A stretch of DNA of 64,000 bases from Tangfeifania diversioriginum (GCF_900141875.1 NZ_FQZE01000012.1:62001-126000), one strand, 5' to 3'. Positions 1-9,672 are shown, numbered from the stretch's first letter. Numbers and translations: made by a program. Notes: generated from the sequence alone by a model not told the origin.

Positions 1-822
1 ATCTTTATCTTTCTGCTTTTAATTCCAACCGTTTTACTTTCGCAACCAATGAACATCGTTTCTTTCAATATAAGGCTCAACACCCCAAGTGACGGAGAAA
101 ACGCATGGCCCAACCGGATTGAAATGGCCACCGGATTATTGAAATTTCACGAAGCTGACATTTTTGGTTTGCAGGAAGCCCTCCACGGCCAAATTTTAGA
201 TATTGAAAATAAAATGCCCGGATACGAATGGTTTGGTGTGGGCCGCAAGGATGGTAAACAAGGGGGCGAATTCAATCCTATCTTCTACAAAAAATCAAAA
301 TACAAATTGCTGGACCACGGCACTTTCTGGCTGTCAGAAACACCAGAAGAACCAAGCACTGGATGGGATGCAGCACTCAACCGGATTGTTACCTGGGGCA
401 TTTTTAAATCGAAAGATACAGGTAAAGAATTTATGGTTTTCAATACCCATTTTGACCATGTGGGCGTGGAAGCCCGGAAAAATTCAGCTACACTTATTCG
501 CGAAAAAATACAAAAAATGGTACCCGCCAACACCCCGGCAATTCTAACGGGTGACTTTAACCTCACTCCCGACCAGGAACCCATTAAAATGCTCAAAGAT
601 TACCTGGGTGACAGCCGCGAAGTAACAAAAGAATCTCCCTACGGACCTGTAGGTACGTATAACGGGTTTGATATTAACGCCGATTTAAGCAGCCGTCGGA
701 TTGATTATATTTTTGTGAAAGGAGACATCGAGGTTTTAAAATATGCTGCCTTAAGCGAAATTAAAGACAACCGGTTTCCCTCGGATCATTTACCAATAAT
801 TGCCAAGGTGCAGCTAAAATAA
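1..822 (+). CDS. Endonuclease/exonuclease/phosphatase family protein, 5' end cut by window edge
   Basis: A metal-dependent phosphoesterase of the EEP (DNase I-like) fold; substrate unknown. Counting from the ATG at 49, a metal-binding Glu lies in LQEA near residue 42, GDFN near residue 167 and the terminal SDHLPI near residue 247, which are the family signatures. The ATG at 49 is probably not the true start: bases 1-48 are open in the same frame and encode a hydrophobic stretch ending LLSQP, which looks like the end of a signal peptide. The real start therefore lies left of the window and the protein is probably exported. It is alone here, followed by 274 bp in which I see no gene. Family call is firm; substrate is not. 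Confidence 0.85.
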   Translation: MFIFLLLIPTVLLSQPMNIVSFNIRLNTPSDGENAWPNRIEMATGLLKFHEADIFGLQEALHGQILDIENKMPGYEWFGVGRKDGKQGGEFNPIFYKKSKYKLLDHGTFWLSETPEEPSTGWDAALNRIVTWGIFKSKDTGKEFMVFNTHFDHVGVEARKNSATLIREKIQKMVPANTPAILTGDFNLTPDQEPIKMLKDYLGDSREVTKESPYGPVGTYNGFDINADLSSRRIDYIFVKGDIEVLKYAALSEIKDNRFPSDHLPIIAKVQLK

Positions 823-1096
823 AGAGTTCCTTAACAATGGATAAAATCAGGGATTTTCATACTTAACCTTCTTGCTCGAAAATCAGGACAGTTCATTATT
901 AATGACCAATATTGTTACAATTTAATTGTATAAGCAGCTTCAAACTGAAGAAATAAAACTTTTACCCCCGCAAAAACTACTTAATGTTAATTTTATATTG
1001 AAATCTTACCGCTTTCCATTGAACTACTTGGTATAAATTTATGATATTTGTTCCTTAGCAAATCAATAGATTTACAACTCAAAAAGTCAAATACTT

Positions 1097-2269
1097 ATGT
1101 TCAAAATTCAAACGTTAAATAAAATCGATCCCGACGGTCTTAGATTGTTTCCCCTCAACAACTATGAAATTGCAAGCGAAATTCCCAATCCTGATGCCAT
1201 TGTGCTTCGCAGCTTTAAAATGCACGACATGGAACTCCCCTCCTCGTTAAAAGCTGTTGCCCGTGCCGGTGCCGGAGTAAATAACATACCGGTTGAAAAA
1301 TGCACCGAAAAAGGGATTGTGGTTTTCAATACGCCCGGCGCCAATGCCAATGGGGTAAAAGAACTTGTAATTGCAGGCCTTTTACTTTCCTCGAGAGACA
1401 TTATCGACGGAGCAGCATGGGTCAAAACACTGGCTGACAAAGGAGACGAAATCCCGGCATCGATTGAACAGGGGAAAAAGAATTTTGGAGGCCAGGAGAT
1501 TAAAGGAAAAACGCTTGCAGTAATTGGGTTGGGAGCCATTGGAGTGCTCGTGGCTAATGCTGCCCAGACCCTGGGAATGAACGTAATCGGATACGACCCC
1601 TATATGAAAGTTCAGCAAGCACTGAAACTGAGCAACCAGGTAACCTGGGTGGAAGGCATTCAGCCAATACTGGCGCAGGCCGACTATGTGACACTAAATA
1701 TCCCGCTCACCCCCGAAACCGAAGGATACATCAACAAAGAAAAATTCAACATGATGAAAGACGGCGTGCGCCTGCTCAATTTTGCACGCGGCGGACTGGT
1801 AAACCGGAGCGATTTAAAAGAAGCCATTGCCGCAGGTAAAGTTTCACGCTATGTGACCGATTTCCCCAACGAAGAAACCCTGAATATGGACAAGGTCATT
1901 GCCATTCCGCACCTTGGCGCGTCAACAAAAGAGTCGGAAACAAATTGCGCCGTTATGGCGGTAAATCAGTTAAAAGATTTTATTGAAGACGGTAACATAA
2001 AAAACTCGGTTAATTTTCCCGAGGCATTTATGGAGAGAAACGACGGGGCCAGAATATTAATTGGCAATAAAAATATCCCCAACATGGTCAGCCAGATTTC
2101 CAGTGCGCTGGCTTCCGAAGGGTTAAACATTGATAACATGCTGAATAAAAAGCGTGATAACATTGCCTACAACATTATTGATGTAACCCGATCCAAAATT
2201 GATGAACAGCTCATTTCCAAGCTAAAATCAATTGAAGGAGTTTTCATGGTCCGAATAATTCAGAAATAA
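1097..2269 (+). CDS. serA: D-3-phosphoglycerate dehydrogenase
   Basis: Oxidises 3-phosphoglycerate with NAD+, the first step of serine synthesis; cytosolic. 390 residues. The Rossmann motif GLGAIG is at 144-149. The catalytic trio of the 2-hydroxyacid dehydrogenases is visible as Arg231 (FARGG), Glu259/260 and His272 (PHLGAS). A C-terminal ACT domain, roughly residues 318-390, is the usual site of serine feedback in this family. The length fits the short-form enzyme common in Bacteroidota. It stands alone with a terminator directly behind it; serC is not adjacent. Other 2-hydroxyacid dehydrogenases lack the ACT tail, which makes SerA the best call. Confidence 0.93.
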   Translation: MFKIQTLNKIDPDGLRLFPLNNYEIASEIPNPDAIVLRSFKMHDMELPSSLKAVARAGAGVNNIPVEKCTEKGIVVFNTPGANANGVKELVIAGLLLSSRDIIDGAAWVKTLADKGDEIPASIEQGKKNFGGQEIKGKTLAVIGLGAIGVLVANAAQTLGMNVIGYDPYMKVQQALKLSNQVTWVEGIQPILAQADYVTLNIPLTPETEGYINKEKFNMMKDGVRLLNFARGGLVNRSDLKEAIAAGKVSRYVTDFPNEETLNMDKVIAIPHLGASTKESETNCAVMAVNQLKDFIEDGNIKNSVNFPEAFMERNDGARILIGNKNIPNMVSQISSALASEGLNIDNMLNKKRDNIAYNIIDVTRSKIDEQLISKLKSIEGVFMVRIIQK

Positions 2270-2288
2270 GAATATTTTAACACTGCAC

Positions 2289-2317
2289 AAGAGGAGCCTG
2301 CGGGTTCCTCTTTTTTT
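2289..2317 (+). terminator. Rho-independent terminator after serA
   Basis: Arms 2291-2298 and 2303-2310 pair over 8 bp with one G-T wobble around a TGCG loop, followed by seven T. It lies 20 bp after the serA stop. Confidence 0.85.
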
Positions 2318-2319
2318 GT

Positions 2320-2327
2320 TATTTTTG
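2320..2327 (+). promoter_or_regulatory. Candidate -7 box for transketolase
   Basis: TATTTTTG fits the Bacteroidota -7 consensus TAnnTTTG, just after the serA terminator and 43 bp before the transketolase ATG. No clear -33 TTTG is visible, so the call is tentative. Confidence 0.35.
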
Positions 2328-2370
2328 GGCTGAACCTCTGTTACAGAATAAAAACTAAAATAATAATAAC

Positions 2371-4401
2371 ATGAGTAATCAAATTGACAAAAAAGCAGCT
2401 GATAACATCCGTATTCTGTCGGCCGCAATGGTCGAAAAAGCCAAATCGGGGCACCCTGGTGGTGCGATGGGAGGTGCTGATTTCATCCACATCCTTTTCT
2501 CCGAATTTTTAAACTACGATCCGTCAGATATGGAATGGCCCAATCGCGACAGATTCTTTCTCGATCCGGGACACATGTCGCCCATGCTTTATTCCGTGCT
2601 TTCCATGGCCGGAACATTCACCATGGATGATCTAAAGAACTTCAGGCAATGGGGCAGCGTTACACCCGGCCATCCTGAAAAAGATGTGGCAAGGGGAATT
2701 GAAAACACCTCGGGTCCCCTGGGACAAGGTCACTCCATGGCAGTTGGAGCTGCCATTACTGAACGGTTCCTGACAACCCGCTTTGGCGACTGGATGGCAC
2801 ACAAAATTTACACTTTCATATCCGATGGCGGAATCCAGGAAGAGGTATCGCAGGGTGCCGGCCGGATAGCAGGGTACCTGGGCCTCGGAAACCTCATCAT
2901 GTTTTACGACTCAAATAAAATTCAGCTTTCCACAAAAACCAATGTGGTTACGGCTGAAGACACGGCAAAAAAATACGAAGCCTGGGGTTGGAATGTGCTT
3001 ACAATTGACGGCAATAACCAGGACCAAATCAGGGAAGCCCTGAAAAAAGCCAATGCCGAAACACAAAAACCCACACTCATTGTTGGCGAAACAGTAATGG
3101 GGAAAGGAGCTGTTACTGAAGATGGCAGCTCGTTCGAAAGCCAGACTTCAACTCACGGAATGCCACTGTCGAAAGCAGGAGGATCATTTGAAAAAACCAT
3201 TGAGAACCTGGGTGGCAACCCCGAAAATCCGTTTCAGATTTTTGAAGAAGTTAAAGAATTTTACAACAAACGAAAAGAAGAACTGATAAAAGCCGCAGCT
3301 GACAAAAAAGCACAGCAGGCTAAATGGGAAAAAGAAAATCCGGAGCTGGCCCAAAAACTGAAAACATTCTTTACTGATGAAGCGCCTCAATTTGATTTTT
3401 CTTCAGTAGAACAAAAAGAAAACGTAGCCACCCGCGGAGCCTCAGGCGCTGTGCTGGCAGCAATGGCAGGCAAAGTTGAGAACCTGATTGTGGCTTCGGC
3501 CGACCTTTCCAATTCCGATAAAACCGACGGTTTCCTGAAAAAAACCCAACCATTGCAAAAAGGCGATTTCAGTGGTTCATTTCTCCAGGTTGGTGTAAGT
3601 GAACTCACCATGGCCTGCCTGGCCAACGGAATGGCGTTGCACGGCGGCGTTATCCCGGTTTGCGGAACGTTCTTCGTTTTCTCCGATTACATGAAACCAG
3701 CCGTGCGCCTTGCTGCATTAATGGAACTTCCGGTAAAATACGTTTGGACACACGATGCATTCCGCGTTGGTGAAGATGGCCCCACCCACCAGCCAGTGGA
3801 GCAGGAAGCCCAAATCAGGCTGTTGGAAAAACTGAAAAACCACAGCGGTGAAAACAGCATGCTGGTGCTGCGCCCTGCCGATGGAAACGAAACCACAGCG
3901 GCATGGAAAATGGCTGTTGAAAATACAGCTACACCCACAGCATTGATACTGTCGCGCCAGAATATTGAGAACATTCCGGCCAGTGGTGATCCGTATCAAT
4001 CGGCACTGCAAACCGAAAAAGGAGCCTACATTGTGCTGAAACCAAAAGCCAAACCAGATGTGGTTCTCGTAGCCAACGGTTCAGAAGTATCGTCGCTGGT
4101 TGACGGTGCTAAACTTCTGTCTGAAAAAGATAACCTGAACGTGCAGGTGGTTTCAGCCCCTTCCGAAGGATTGTTCAGGAACCAACCAAAAGACTACCAG
4201 GAAAGTGTGCTGCCCACAGGAATTCCACGTTTCGGACTAACGGCAGGATTACCGGAAACGCTCACCGGACTGGTTGGCGAAAACGGCTCGATTTGGGGAA
4301 TGGAAACATTCGGATTTTCTGCTCCTTACAAAGTGCTGGATGAAAAACTGGGCTTTAACGGCGAAAATGTGTACAAACAGGTAAAAGAAATGCTTTCTTA
4401 A
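2371..4401 (+). CDS. tkt: Transketolase
   Basis: Thiamine-diphosphate enzyme that moves two-carbon units between sugar phosphates in the non-oxidative pentose phosphate pathway; cytosolic. The 676 residues are the usual size for a full single-chain enzyme. Seen: an N-terminal ThDP domain with SGHPGG near residue 27, the cofactor stretch SDGGIQEEVSQGAGR near residues 151-165, a central pyrimidine-binding domain from about residue 350 and a C-terminal domain from about residue 540. It is flanked by its own terminator and a possible promoter, so it is probably monocistronic. The split two-gene form found in some bacteria is excluded because all three domains are in one chain. Confidence 0.95.
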   Translation: MSNQIDKKAADNIRILSAAMVEKAKSGHPGGAMGGADFIHILFSEFLNYDPSDMEWPNRDRFFLDPGHMSPMLYSVLSMAGTFTMDDLKNFRQWGSVTPGHPEKDVARGIENTSGPLGQGHSMAVGAAITERFLTTRFGDWMAHKIYTFISDGGIQEEVSQGAGRIAGYLGLGNLIMFYDSNKIQLSTKTNVVTAEDTAKKYEAWGWNVLTIDGNNQDQIREALKKANAETQKPTLIVGETVMGKGAVTEDGSSFESQTSTHGMPLSKAGGSFEKTIENLGGNPENPFQIFEEVKEFYNKRKEELIKAAADKKAQQAKWEKENPELAQKLKTFFTDEAPQFDFSSVEQKENVATRGASGAVLAAMAGKVENLIVASADLSNSDKTDGFLKKTQPLQKGDFSGSFLQVGVSELTMACLANGMALHGGVIPVCGTFFVFSDYMKPAVRLAALMELPVKYVWTHDAFRVGEDGPTHQPVEQEAQIRLLEKLKNHSGENSMLVLRPADGNETTAAWKMAVENTATPTALILSRQNIENIPASGDPYQSALQTEKGAYIVLKPKAKPDVVLVANGSEVSSLVDGAKLLSEKDNLNVQVVSAPSEGLFRNQPKDYQESVLPTGIPRFGLTAGLPETLTGLVGENGSIWGMETFGFSAPYKVLDEKLGFNGENVYKQVKEMLS

Positions 4402-4427
4402 AAAAGCGTTCAAAATAGTTTTTATTG

Positions 4428-4463
4428 AAGAAGCTGTCCTTAGCCGGATGGCTTCTTTTTTTA
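4428..4463 (+). terminator. Rho-independent terminator after transketolase
   Basis: AAGAAGC at 4428-4434 pairs with GCTTCTT at 4451-4457, the inner part can extend through TCC/GGA, and a run of T follows. It lies 27 bp after the stop. Confidence 0.8.
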
Positions 4464-4515
4464 TGACTCTAAATGAGGGAGCTACAAACCAGCATTAACA
4501 TATATCAACAAGTCA

Positions 4516-4544
4516 TTGGGGGTTGAATTAAATTTCTATTTTTG
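4516..4544 (+). promoter_or_regulatory. Candidate Bacteroidota promoter for the PQQ-propeller lipoprotein
   Basis: ATTG ending at 4518, an 18-bp spacer and TATTTTTG at 4537-4544 match the TTTG/TAnnTTTG pattern, 26 bp before the ATG at 4570. Confidence 0.5.
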
Positions 4545-4569
4545 GGAAAAACAATCTCAACTATAAAAA

Positions 4570-5856
4570 ATGAAGAACCTGCTATTACTTACCGTTATTG
4601 TACTTCTTTCAGCAAGTTGCTCGAAGCAACAAAACAACTGGCACCAATATACCGGGCCCAACCGGAATGCAACAATTGAAGGTGAACAAATTTTTGAGTC
4701 ATGGCCGGAAGATGGCCCGAAAGAGTTATGGTCGTTCCCGCTGGGGCCGGGCTATGGCGGAGCCAGTATTTTCGGCGACGAGGTTTTTGTCCTCGACCGC
4801 GAGAAAGGCGAAAAGGATATTCTCCGCTGCATCGATTTAAATACCGGCGATGAGAAATGGAATTATTCTTACCAGGCCAAAGGTGAACTCCCCTACCCTG
4901 GATCGAGGGCCGTTCCAACCGTTGACGAGAACTATATTTGGAGTGTTGGCCCACATGGCCATTTTCACTGTTTCGATAAGAAAACACAGCAACCCGTGTG
5001 GTCGCTCAATATTCTTGAAAAATTTGATGGAAAACTGCCCAACTGGGGCGTTTCGCAATCGCCGTTAATTTATAACGACTGGGTAATTGTTGCCCCGCAG
5101 TCGCCAAAAGCGGGTGTGGTAGCTTTTGATAAACTAACCGGTGAAATCGCCTGGCAAAGCCGTCCGCTCACCGGACACAATTTCCATGTCTCGCCTGTTT
5201 TGGCCAGCTTCGGAGGAGTTGACCAGGTGGTAATGATTAGTCCATACGACCGCAAAGATTCAACTTTTTCACACGAAGTGGTTTCGTTCGATGCCCAAAC
5301 CGGCGAGGAGTTATGGAGTTACAACGGCCTGAAATCATTTAACACAATTTCGCCTGCCACGGTTGTTGATGATACAAGATTGTTCTTAACCGACTGCTCC
5401 TACAACGACAATTACCAGCCGGTTTCAATAATGCTGGAAATCAAAAAAGAGGGCAATAATTTTAGCGTGAATGAACTCTTTTTCACCGAAGAAGCAGGCT
5501 GTAAAATGCACCCCGGAATAGTAGTTGATAACCACATCTACCTGAACAATAACGGCCGCCCTAATCAGCTGTATTGCATGACAATGGATGGCAAGCTTGT
5601 TTGGGAACAGGGTGACACGCCCAATTTTGAAATGGGTTCGTTGATTCGGGTGAATGACATTTTAATTGCACAAAACGGGAAAAACGGCGACATTCACTTC
5701 ATAAATCCGTCGCCAGATAGATACGATGAGCTGGGCAAAGTTTCGTTTTTCGACTCGGGCAAATCTCAAGCATGGTCGCCAATGGCCTTCAGCAGCGGCA
5801 AACTTATAGCTCGCGACATGGAAAAAATGGTGTGTGTTGATGTTGGTGGAAATTGA
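4570..5856 (+). CDS. PQQ-binding-like beta-propeller lipoprotein
   Basis: 428 residues. The N-terminus is a lipoprotein signal with lipobox SASC (Cys at residue 17), so the protein is lipid-anchored in the envelope. The rest repeats blades of the type seen in PQQ-like propellers, with LNTGDEKW, KTQQPVWS, LTGEIAW and QTGEELWSY marking successive strands from about residue 95 to 250, and further blades to about residue 420. These domains often act as scaffolds or binding proteins rather than as dehydrogenases; I see no separate catalytic domain. It is monocistronic with its own promoter-like sequence. The function cannot be assigned more closely. Confidence 0.8.
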   Translation: MKNLLLLTVIVLLSASCSKQQNNWHQYTGPNRNATIEGEQIFESWPEDGPKELWSFPLGPGYGGASIFGDEVFVLDREKGEKDILRCIDLNTGDEKWNYSYQAKGELPYPGSRAVPTVDENYIWSVGPHGHFHCFDKKTQQPVWSLNILEKFDGKLPNWGVSQSPLIYNDWVIVAPQSPKAGVVAFDKLTGEIAWQSRPLTGHNFHVSPVLASFGGVDQVVMISPYDRKDSTFSHEVVSFDAQTGEELWSYNGLKSFNTISPATVVDDTRLFLTDCSYNDNYQPVSIMLEIKKEGNNFSVNELFFTEEAGCKMHPGIVVDNHIYLNNNGRPNQLYCMTMDGKLVWEQGDTPNFEMGSLIRVNDILIAQNGKNGDIHFINPSPDRYDELGKVSFFDSGKSQAWSPMAFSSGKLIARDMEKMVCVDVGGN

Positions 5857-6022
5857 AAGCAACAATTAAACCACTTAAACATGTTGATTTGCTCCCCACT
5901 TTTGCGTAGCAGCGCCACACATTAAATATTTGCAGGCCATAATTTTGCCTGGTTTTCAACCGACAACATAAATTCGTGCATTTGGCACACTCTTTTCCTG
6001 TACTTCAGCAAAAAAATAACTT

Positions 6023-6802
6023 ATGATGATTTTACAGGAAAAAGAAATAAAAAAACTGCTCGGACAAAAAGAGCCGGTGCTGTTTCTGGATTACGACGGC
6101 ACACTCACGCCTATTGTGAAACGCCCTGAAGATGCCATCATTTCTGACGAGATGAAAACCGTTTTGCGGGAATGCGCCAAAAAATTTAAAGTTGCTGTAG
6201 TAAGCGGCCGCGATATGGACGACCTGAAAAGTAAAGTTAATCTCGGCAACCTCATCTATGCCGGAAGCCACGGCTTTCGGATTTCCGGACCGGATGGATT
6301 GTACAACGAACATGAAAAAACCAGTGAGATACTTCCGCAACTCGATAAAATTGAAAAGCTCATGCAGGAAGTGTTTCCGGCTATTGACAGTGGAATTCAG
6401 ATTGACAGAAAACGCTACGCCATTGGTGTGCACTACCGCAATGCGAAAGAAAAAAATGTGCCGGCCATAATCGGAAAAGTGAAAGAAATTGTTGAAAAAT
6501 TTCCGGAATTTAAAACCGGCGAAGGCAAAAAAATTATTGAAGTAAAACCGGATGTGGACTGGCATAAAGGAAAAGCATTGCGCTGGATTATGGACAAACT
6601 GGGAGCTGCCGACAAAAACAAATTTATTCCGATTTACATTGGCGACGACATTACCGATGAAGACGGTTTTGAAGCCATTAAAGATTTCGGAATTGGCATT
6701 TTGGTTGGTGAGCACGGAAAACCAACAGCAGCAAAGTACAAGCTGAAAGATGTTAGCCAGGTGAAAGAATTTCTGCAAACACTGGCAAAAACAATGAATT
6801 AA
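6023..6802 (+). CDS. otsB: Trehalose-6-phosphate phosphatase
   Basis: HAD-family phosphatase that removes the phosphate from trehalose 6-phosphate; cytosolic. 259 residues, normal length. Seen: nucleophile motif DYDGT with Asp23 and Asp25, motif II VVSGR at 59-63, and the Mg-binding motif GDDITDED at 207-214, which is typical of the trehalose-phosphatase branch. The ORF begins with two Met codons (6023 and 6026), so the start is ambiguous by one residue. No otsA or fused OtsA domain is nearby; the synthase would have to lie elsewhere. It starts a run of stress-type genes. Confidence 0.88.
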   Translation: MMILQEKEIKKLLGQKEPVLFLDYDGTLTPIVKRPEDAIISDEMKTVLRECAKKFKVAVVSGRDMDDLKSKVNLGNLIYAGSHGFRISGPDGLYNEHEKTSEILPQLDKIEKLMQEVFPAIDSGIQIDRKRYAIGVHYRNAKEKNVPAIIGKVKEIVEKFPEFKTGEGKKIIEVKPDVDWHKGKALRWIMDKLGAADKNKFIPIYIGDDITDEDGFEAIKDFGIGILVGEHGKPTAAKYKLKDVSQVKEFLQTLAKTMN

Positions 6803-6921
6803 CGCAGGGTTCTTTCAACCGGAAGAAGGCAGGATAAAAAGTGCGGCAGCTTTAATCAGTCTCATAATTTTAAGTTATAATAGTAACGTTCAAATATTTC
6901 TTCTTAAATTGAAACAAAAAA

Positions 6922-7443
6922 ATGAAAAAGCAGTTAAGACATTATTTAATCAGTTTAAATGGTATCCTGGCTATCATTTTCGGGCTGGTTACTTTATTTT
7001 TTCCCGGGATAACAATTGCGGCACTGGGCATTTATTTTGCCATTTCAATTTTAATAGGCGGCATTTCATTAACAGTGGGCGCCATACGGGGGAAAAACGC
7101 AAACAACAATTGGTACCTGATACTAATTGAAGGCCTTGTGGGAATTATTATTGCCATTGTAATTTTAGCACGCCCCAAGCTGGTAGCTACTGTTTTTATT
7201 ACCATTATTGGAATTTGGGCCCTAATAACCGGCCTCTATTTTTTAACAATCTATCTAAAAAAAATGCTGCCCCCGTTTTCAAATATTTTTGTTTTAATTT
7301 TGAGCATTTTGTCACTTTTAAGCGGAATCTTAATTGTGCTCAATCCGTTTGAAAGCACGCGCATTGTTACCATTTTAATTGGATTTTACGCCCTGGCTTA
7401 CGGGCTCTATTCCATTATCAATTCAGCCAGAATTTTTCGTTAA
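6922..7443 (+). CDS. HdeD/DUF308-family membrane protein
   Basis: 173 residues, almost entirely hydrophobic, with about six membrane segments in three hairpins (roughly 12-32, 37-56, 66-85, 91-112, 119-138 and 146-166). Segment spacing and small-residue-rich helices such as GLVTLFFPGITIAALG fit the DUF308/HdeD family, whose E. coli member is linked to acid resistance. Function here is unknown. Its place between otsB and an SDR/BON pair fits a general stress cluster (inference). I chose the ATG at 6922; the overlapping reading frame from 6909 is a shadow. Confidence 0.75.
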   Translation: MKKQLRHYLISLNGILAIIFGLVTLFFPGITIAALGIYFAISILIGGISLTVGAIRGKNANNNWYLILIEGLVGIIIAIVILARPKLVATVFITIIGIWALITGLYFLTIYLKKMLPPFSNIFVLILSILSLLSGILIVLNPFESTRIVTILIGFYALAYGLYSIINSARIFR

Positions 7444-7512
7444 CTATGAATAATGAGAATTTGATTTCATAATGAATTTCATAATTTCGAACTCAACAAA
7501 ACAGAATTTAAA

Positions 7513-8220
7513 ATGAACATACTGATTACAGGAACAAGTTCGGGCCTTGGTTTTGGATTGGCAGGTTACTACCTGGAGCAAGGCCACAAGGTTTACGGGA
7601 TTAGCCGAAAAGTAAACAGTAGCTTAAAAAGCAATCCCAACTTTAATCTTCTGCCCCAGGATTTAACCATGTTCAGGGAAGTGGAGACCAACCTGTACTC
7701 TTTTCTGAAAGGTATTGTTAAACTTGACCTGGTAATTTTAAATGCCGGAATTTTAAACGAAATAAAAGATCTGAAAGACACCCCACTCGAAGAAATCAAA
7801 AAAACAATGGATGTGAATGTGTGGGCCAATAAAATACTGATTGAAGCACTTTTCAACCAGGGAAAAGAAGTTGACCAGATTGTTGCCATTTCATCGGGAG
7901 CTTCGGTTAGCGGATCACGCGGTTGGAATGCCTATTCGCTGTCGAAAGCCACGCTCAACATGCTCATCGACCTTTATGCAAAAGAATTTACAAAAACACA
8001 CTTTTGCGCACTGGCACCGGGGCTTATCGATACCAACATGCAGGATTACATTTACAGCCTGGAAGAACTGGAAAAATTCCCGGTGCTGAAAAAGCTGCAA
8101 TCATCCAAAGGGACTAAAAAAATGCCACCTCCCGACAAAGCGGCAAAAATCGTAGCCCGGGGAATTGAAAAGACACTGGCATACGAAAGCGGTTCTTTTC
8201 TCGATGTCAGAAACATGTAA
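7513..8220 (+). CDS. SDR-family oxidoreductase
   Basis: 235-residue short-chain dehydrogenase/reductase. The nucleotide-binding motif TGTSSGLG is at 6-13, NAG at 77-79, and the catalytic Tyr-x-x-x-Lys is Y141/K145 with a Ser cluster before it at 127-136. Substrate cannot be told from sequence. It sits 69 bp after the HdeD-like gene and 41 bp before the BON protein on the same strand, so the three may be co-transcribed. Confidence 0.85.
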   Translation: MNILITGTSSGLGFGLAGYYLEQGHKVYGISRKVNSSLKSNPNFNLLPQDLTMFREVETNLYSFLKGIVKLDLVILNAGILNEIKDLKDTPLEEIKKTMDVNVWANKILIEALFNQGKEVDQIVAISSGASVSGSRGWNAYSLSKATLNMLIDLYAKEFTKTHFCALAPGLIDTNMQDYIYSLEELEKFPVLKKLQSSKGTKKMPPPDKAAKIVARGIEKTLAYESGSFLDVRNM

Positions 8221-8261
8221 TTCCGGCCGATTTTTCAAAAAAAACAACAAAAACAGAGTGT

Positions 8262-8927
8262 ATGAAACCACAATCGAATGAAGTAATTAAGAAAAACATT
8301 GTTGAACAGCTCGCATGGAACGATGCCATTGATGCCAACAAAGTTCAGGTAGAAATTAAAGACAAAAAAGTGATATTAACCGGAAGCGTGCCCAGCTACA
8401 GCTCAAAAATTGATGCGGCACGCGAAGCCATGTCGGTGGCCGGGAACTTCGAAATTGACAATCAGCTTACCGTGAAATTTGAAGCGAAGCAGGATATTCC
8501 CAACGATTTTGAAATGACCGAAAATATCCAGAATATGCTGAAGTGGAACAGCGATATTAATCCGGTAAACATCAGAGTGGAAACCGACAAAGGCGTTGTT
8601 TCATTATCGGGAACTGTTTCGCGTTCGTGGGAAAAAACCAAAGCCGAAAAAATGATTCATGCCACCAAAGGAGTTGTGGATGTGGTGAATAACATTAAAG
8701 TCAAGCCGTCATCAGTCCGTTCAGATGCTGCTATTGAAAAAGACCTGAAAAGGGCACTTGAGCGGAATCCGTTGATAGTAGAAGATTCACTGTTTGTTGA
8801 AGTTGAAAATGGTGTAATTTATGTGAGCGGCTCGGTAACCACGGAGTCAATCAGAGACGAAATTCTCGACCAGGCAATCAACACCGCCGGAGTGGTTGAT
8901 GTAGTAAATGAAATTACAATCGGGTAA
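8262..8927 (+). CDS. BON-domain protein with three BON repeats
   Basis: 221 residues made of three BON domains (about 4-70, 78-146 and 151-220). Each carries the pattern V-x-V-x-x-x-x-V-x-L-x-G-x-V (VILTGSV, VVSLSGTV, VIYVSGSV) and ends in VVDVVNxI. BON domains bind phospholipid and are typical of the osmotic-stress protein OsmY. Unlike OsmY, I see no signal peptide, so a cytosolic location is likely unless export is non-classical. It ends a same-strand run of possible stress genes. Confidence 0.85.
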   Translation: MKPQSNEVIKKNIVEQLAWNDAIDANKVQVEIKDKKVILTGSVPSYSSKIDAAREAMSVAGNFEIDNQLTVKFEAKQDIPNDFEMTENIQNMLKWNSDINPVNIRVETDKGVVSLSGTVSRSWEKTKAEKMIHATKGVVDVVNNIKVKPSSVRSDAAIEKDLKRALERNPLIVEDSLFVEVENGVIYVSGSVTTESIRDEILDQAINTAGVVDVVNEITIG

Positions 8928-8988
8928 TCGCAGTTTTTGCTTCTGGTTTCTGTTGCCGGGTTTTGCTCTGGAAATAAACCTGCACCAT

Positions 8989-9630
8989 TTATGAAGCAGT
9001 ACTTTCTTCTTTAGTTTTGAAAGTTTCAGTTTTGGTGAACTTGTTGTAGCTTTCTTTTACTGAATCCACTTCTTCTTTAATAAATTTTTCGATGTTTTTC
9101 ACGGTTACTTCCTCTCCCATCATTTCGAGGCGTTGTGCGGTGGTAACGGCTTTGGGCACTGCAATCCAAAGTATTAAATAAGCCAGCACAGCCGCTCCGG
9201 TAGTTACAAAAGCCAGCAATACAAAAATGATGCGAACAAGCACAACATCCATGTTAAAATACACGGCAATTCCGCCGCAAACGCCGCCCAAAACTTTTTG
9301 GTCAGGATGCCGATAAAGCCTTCTTTTAGGTTTCTTTTGTCCGACCAGCGGCTCTTCATCTCCAATTTCTTCTTCAAAAAATTCGGGTGTTCCCATTGTT
9401 TCAATCACTTCGTTTACACCCTCCAGGGTCACCGCATTTTTTCCATCCTCCGTTTTCTGACTGAAAATTTCGGCAATCCGGGCCTCAATATCCGATGTAA
9501 TCTCTTTTCCTTCTTCTTCTTTGCCAAAATAATTCTGGAGGTTGACCAGGTATTTTTGCAAAACGGTGTAGGCATCTTCTTCAATATGAAATACCCTGCC
9601 GCTTAAATTAATTGTGAATGTCTTTTTCAT
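8989..9630 (-). CDS. PspC-domain membrane protein
   Basis: 213 residues. The PspC domain runs from about residue 103 (RLYRHPDQKVLGGVCGGIA) to 165 and includes one or two membrane segments (FVLLAFVTTGAAVLAYLIL). The N-terminal 90 residues are charged and cytosolic-looking, and the tail after 165 is Lys/Glu-rich. In E. coli PspC senses envelope stress with PspB; in Bacteroidota the domain is usually downstream of a PadR regulator, as here. It is third in a minus-strand operon, 42 bp after the PadR gene. Confidence 0.85.
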   Translation of the reverse strand: MKKTFTINLSGRVFHIEEDAYTVLQKYLVNLQNYFGKEEEGKEITSDIEARIAEIFSQKTEDGKNAVTLEGVNEVIETMGTPEFFEEEIGDEEPLVGQKKPKRRLYRHPDQKVLGGVCGGIAVYFNMDVVLVRIIFVLLAFVTTGAAVLAYLILWIAVPKAVTTAQRLEMMGEEVTVKNIEKFIKEEVDSVKESYNKFTKTETFKTKEESTAS

Positions 9631-9672
9631 CTCAGGTTATTTTTTTACAAGTTAAAAATTGTTTTTAAAATT

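Noticed and set aside
6032-6778. 248-residue minus-strand reading frame opposite otsB
   Set aside because: It is the antisense shadow of a gene with clear HAD motifs; the translation is Phe/His-rich with no domain.
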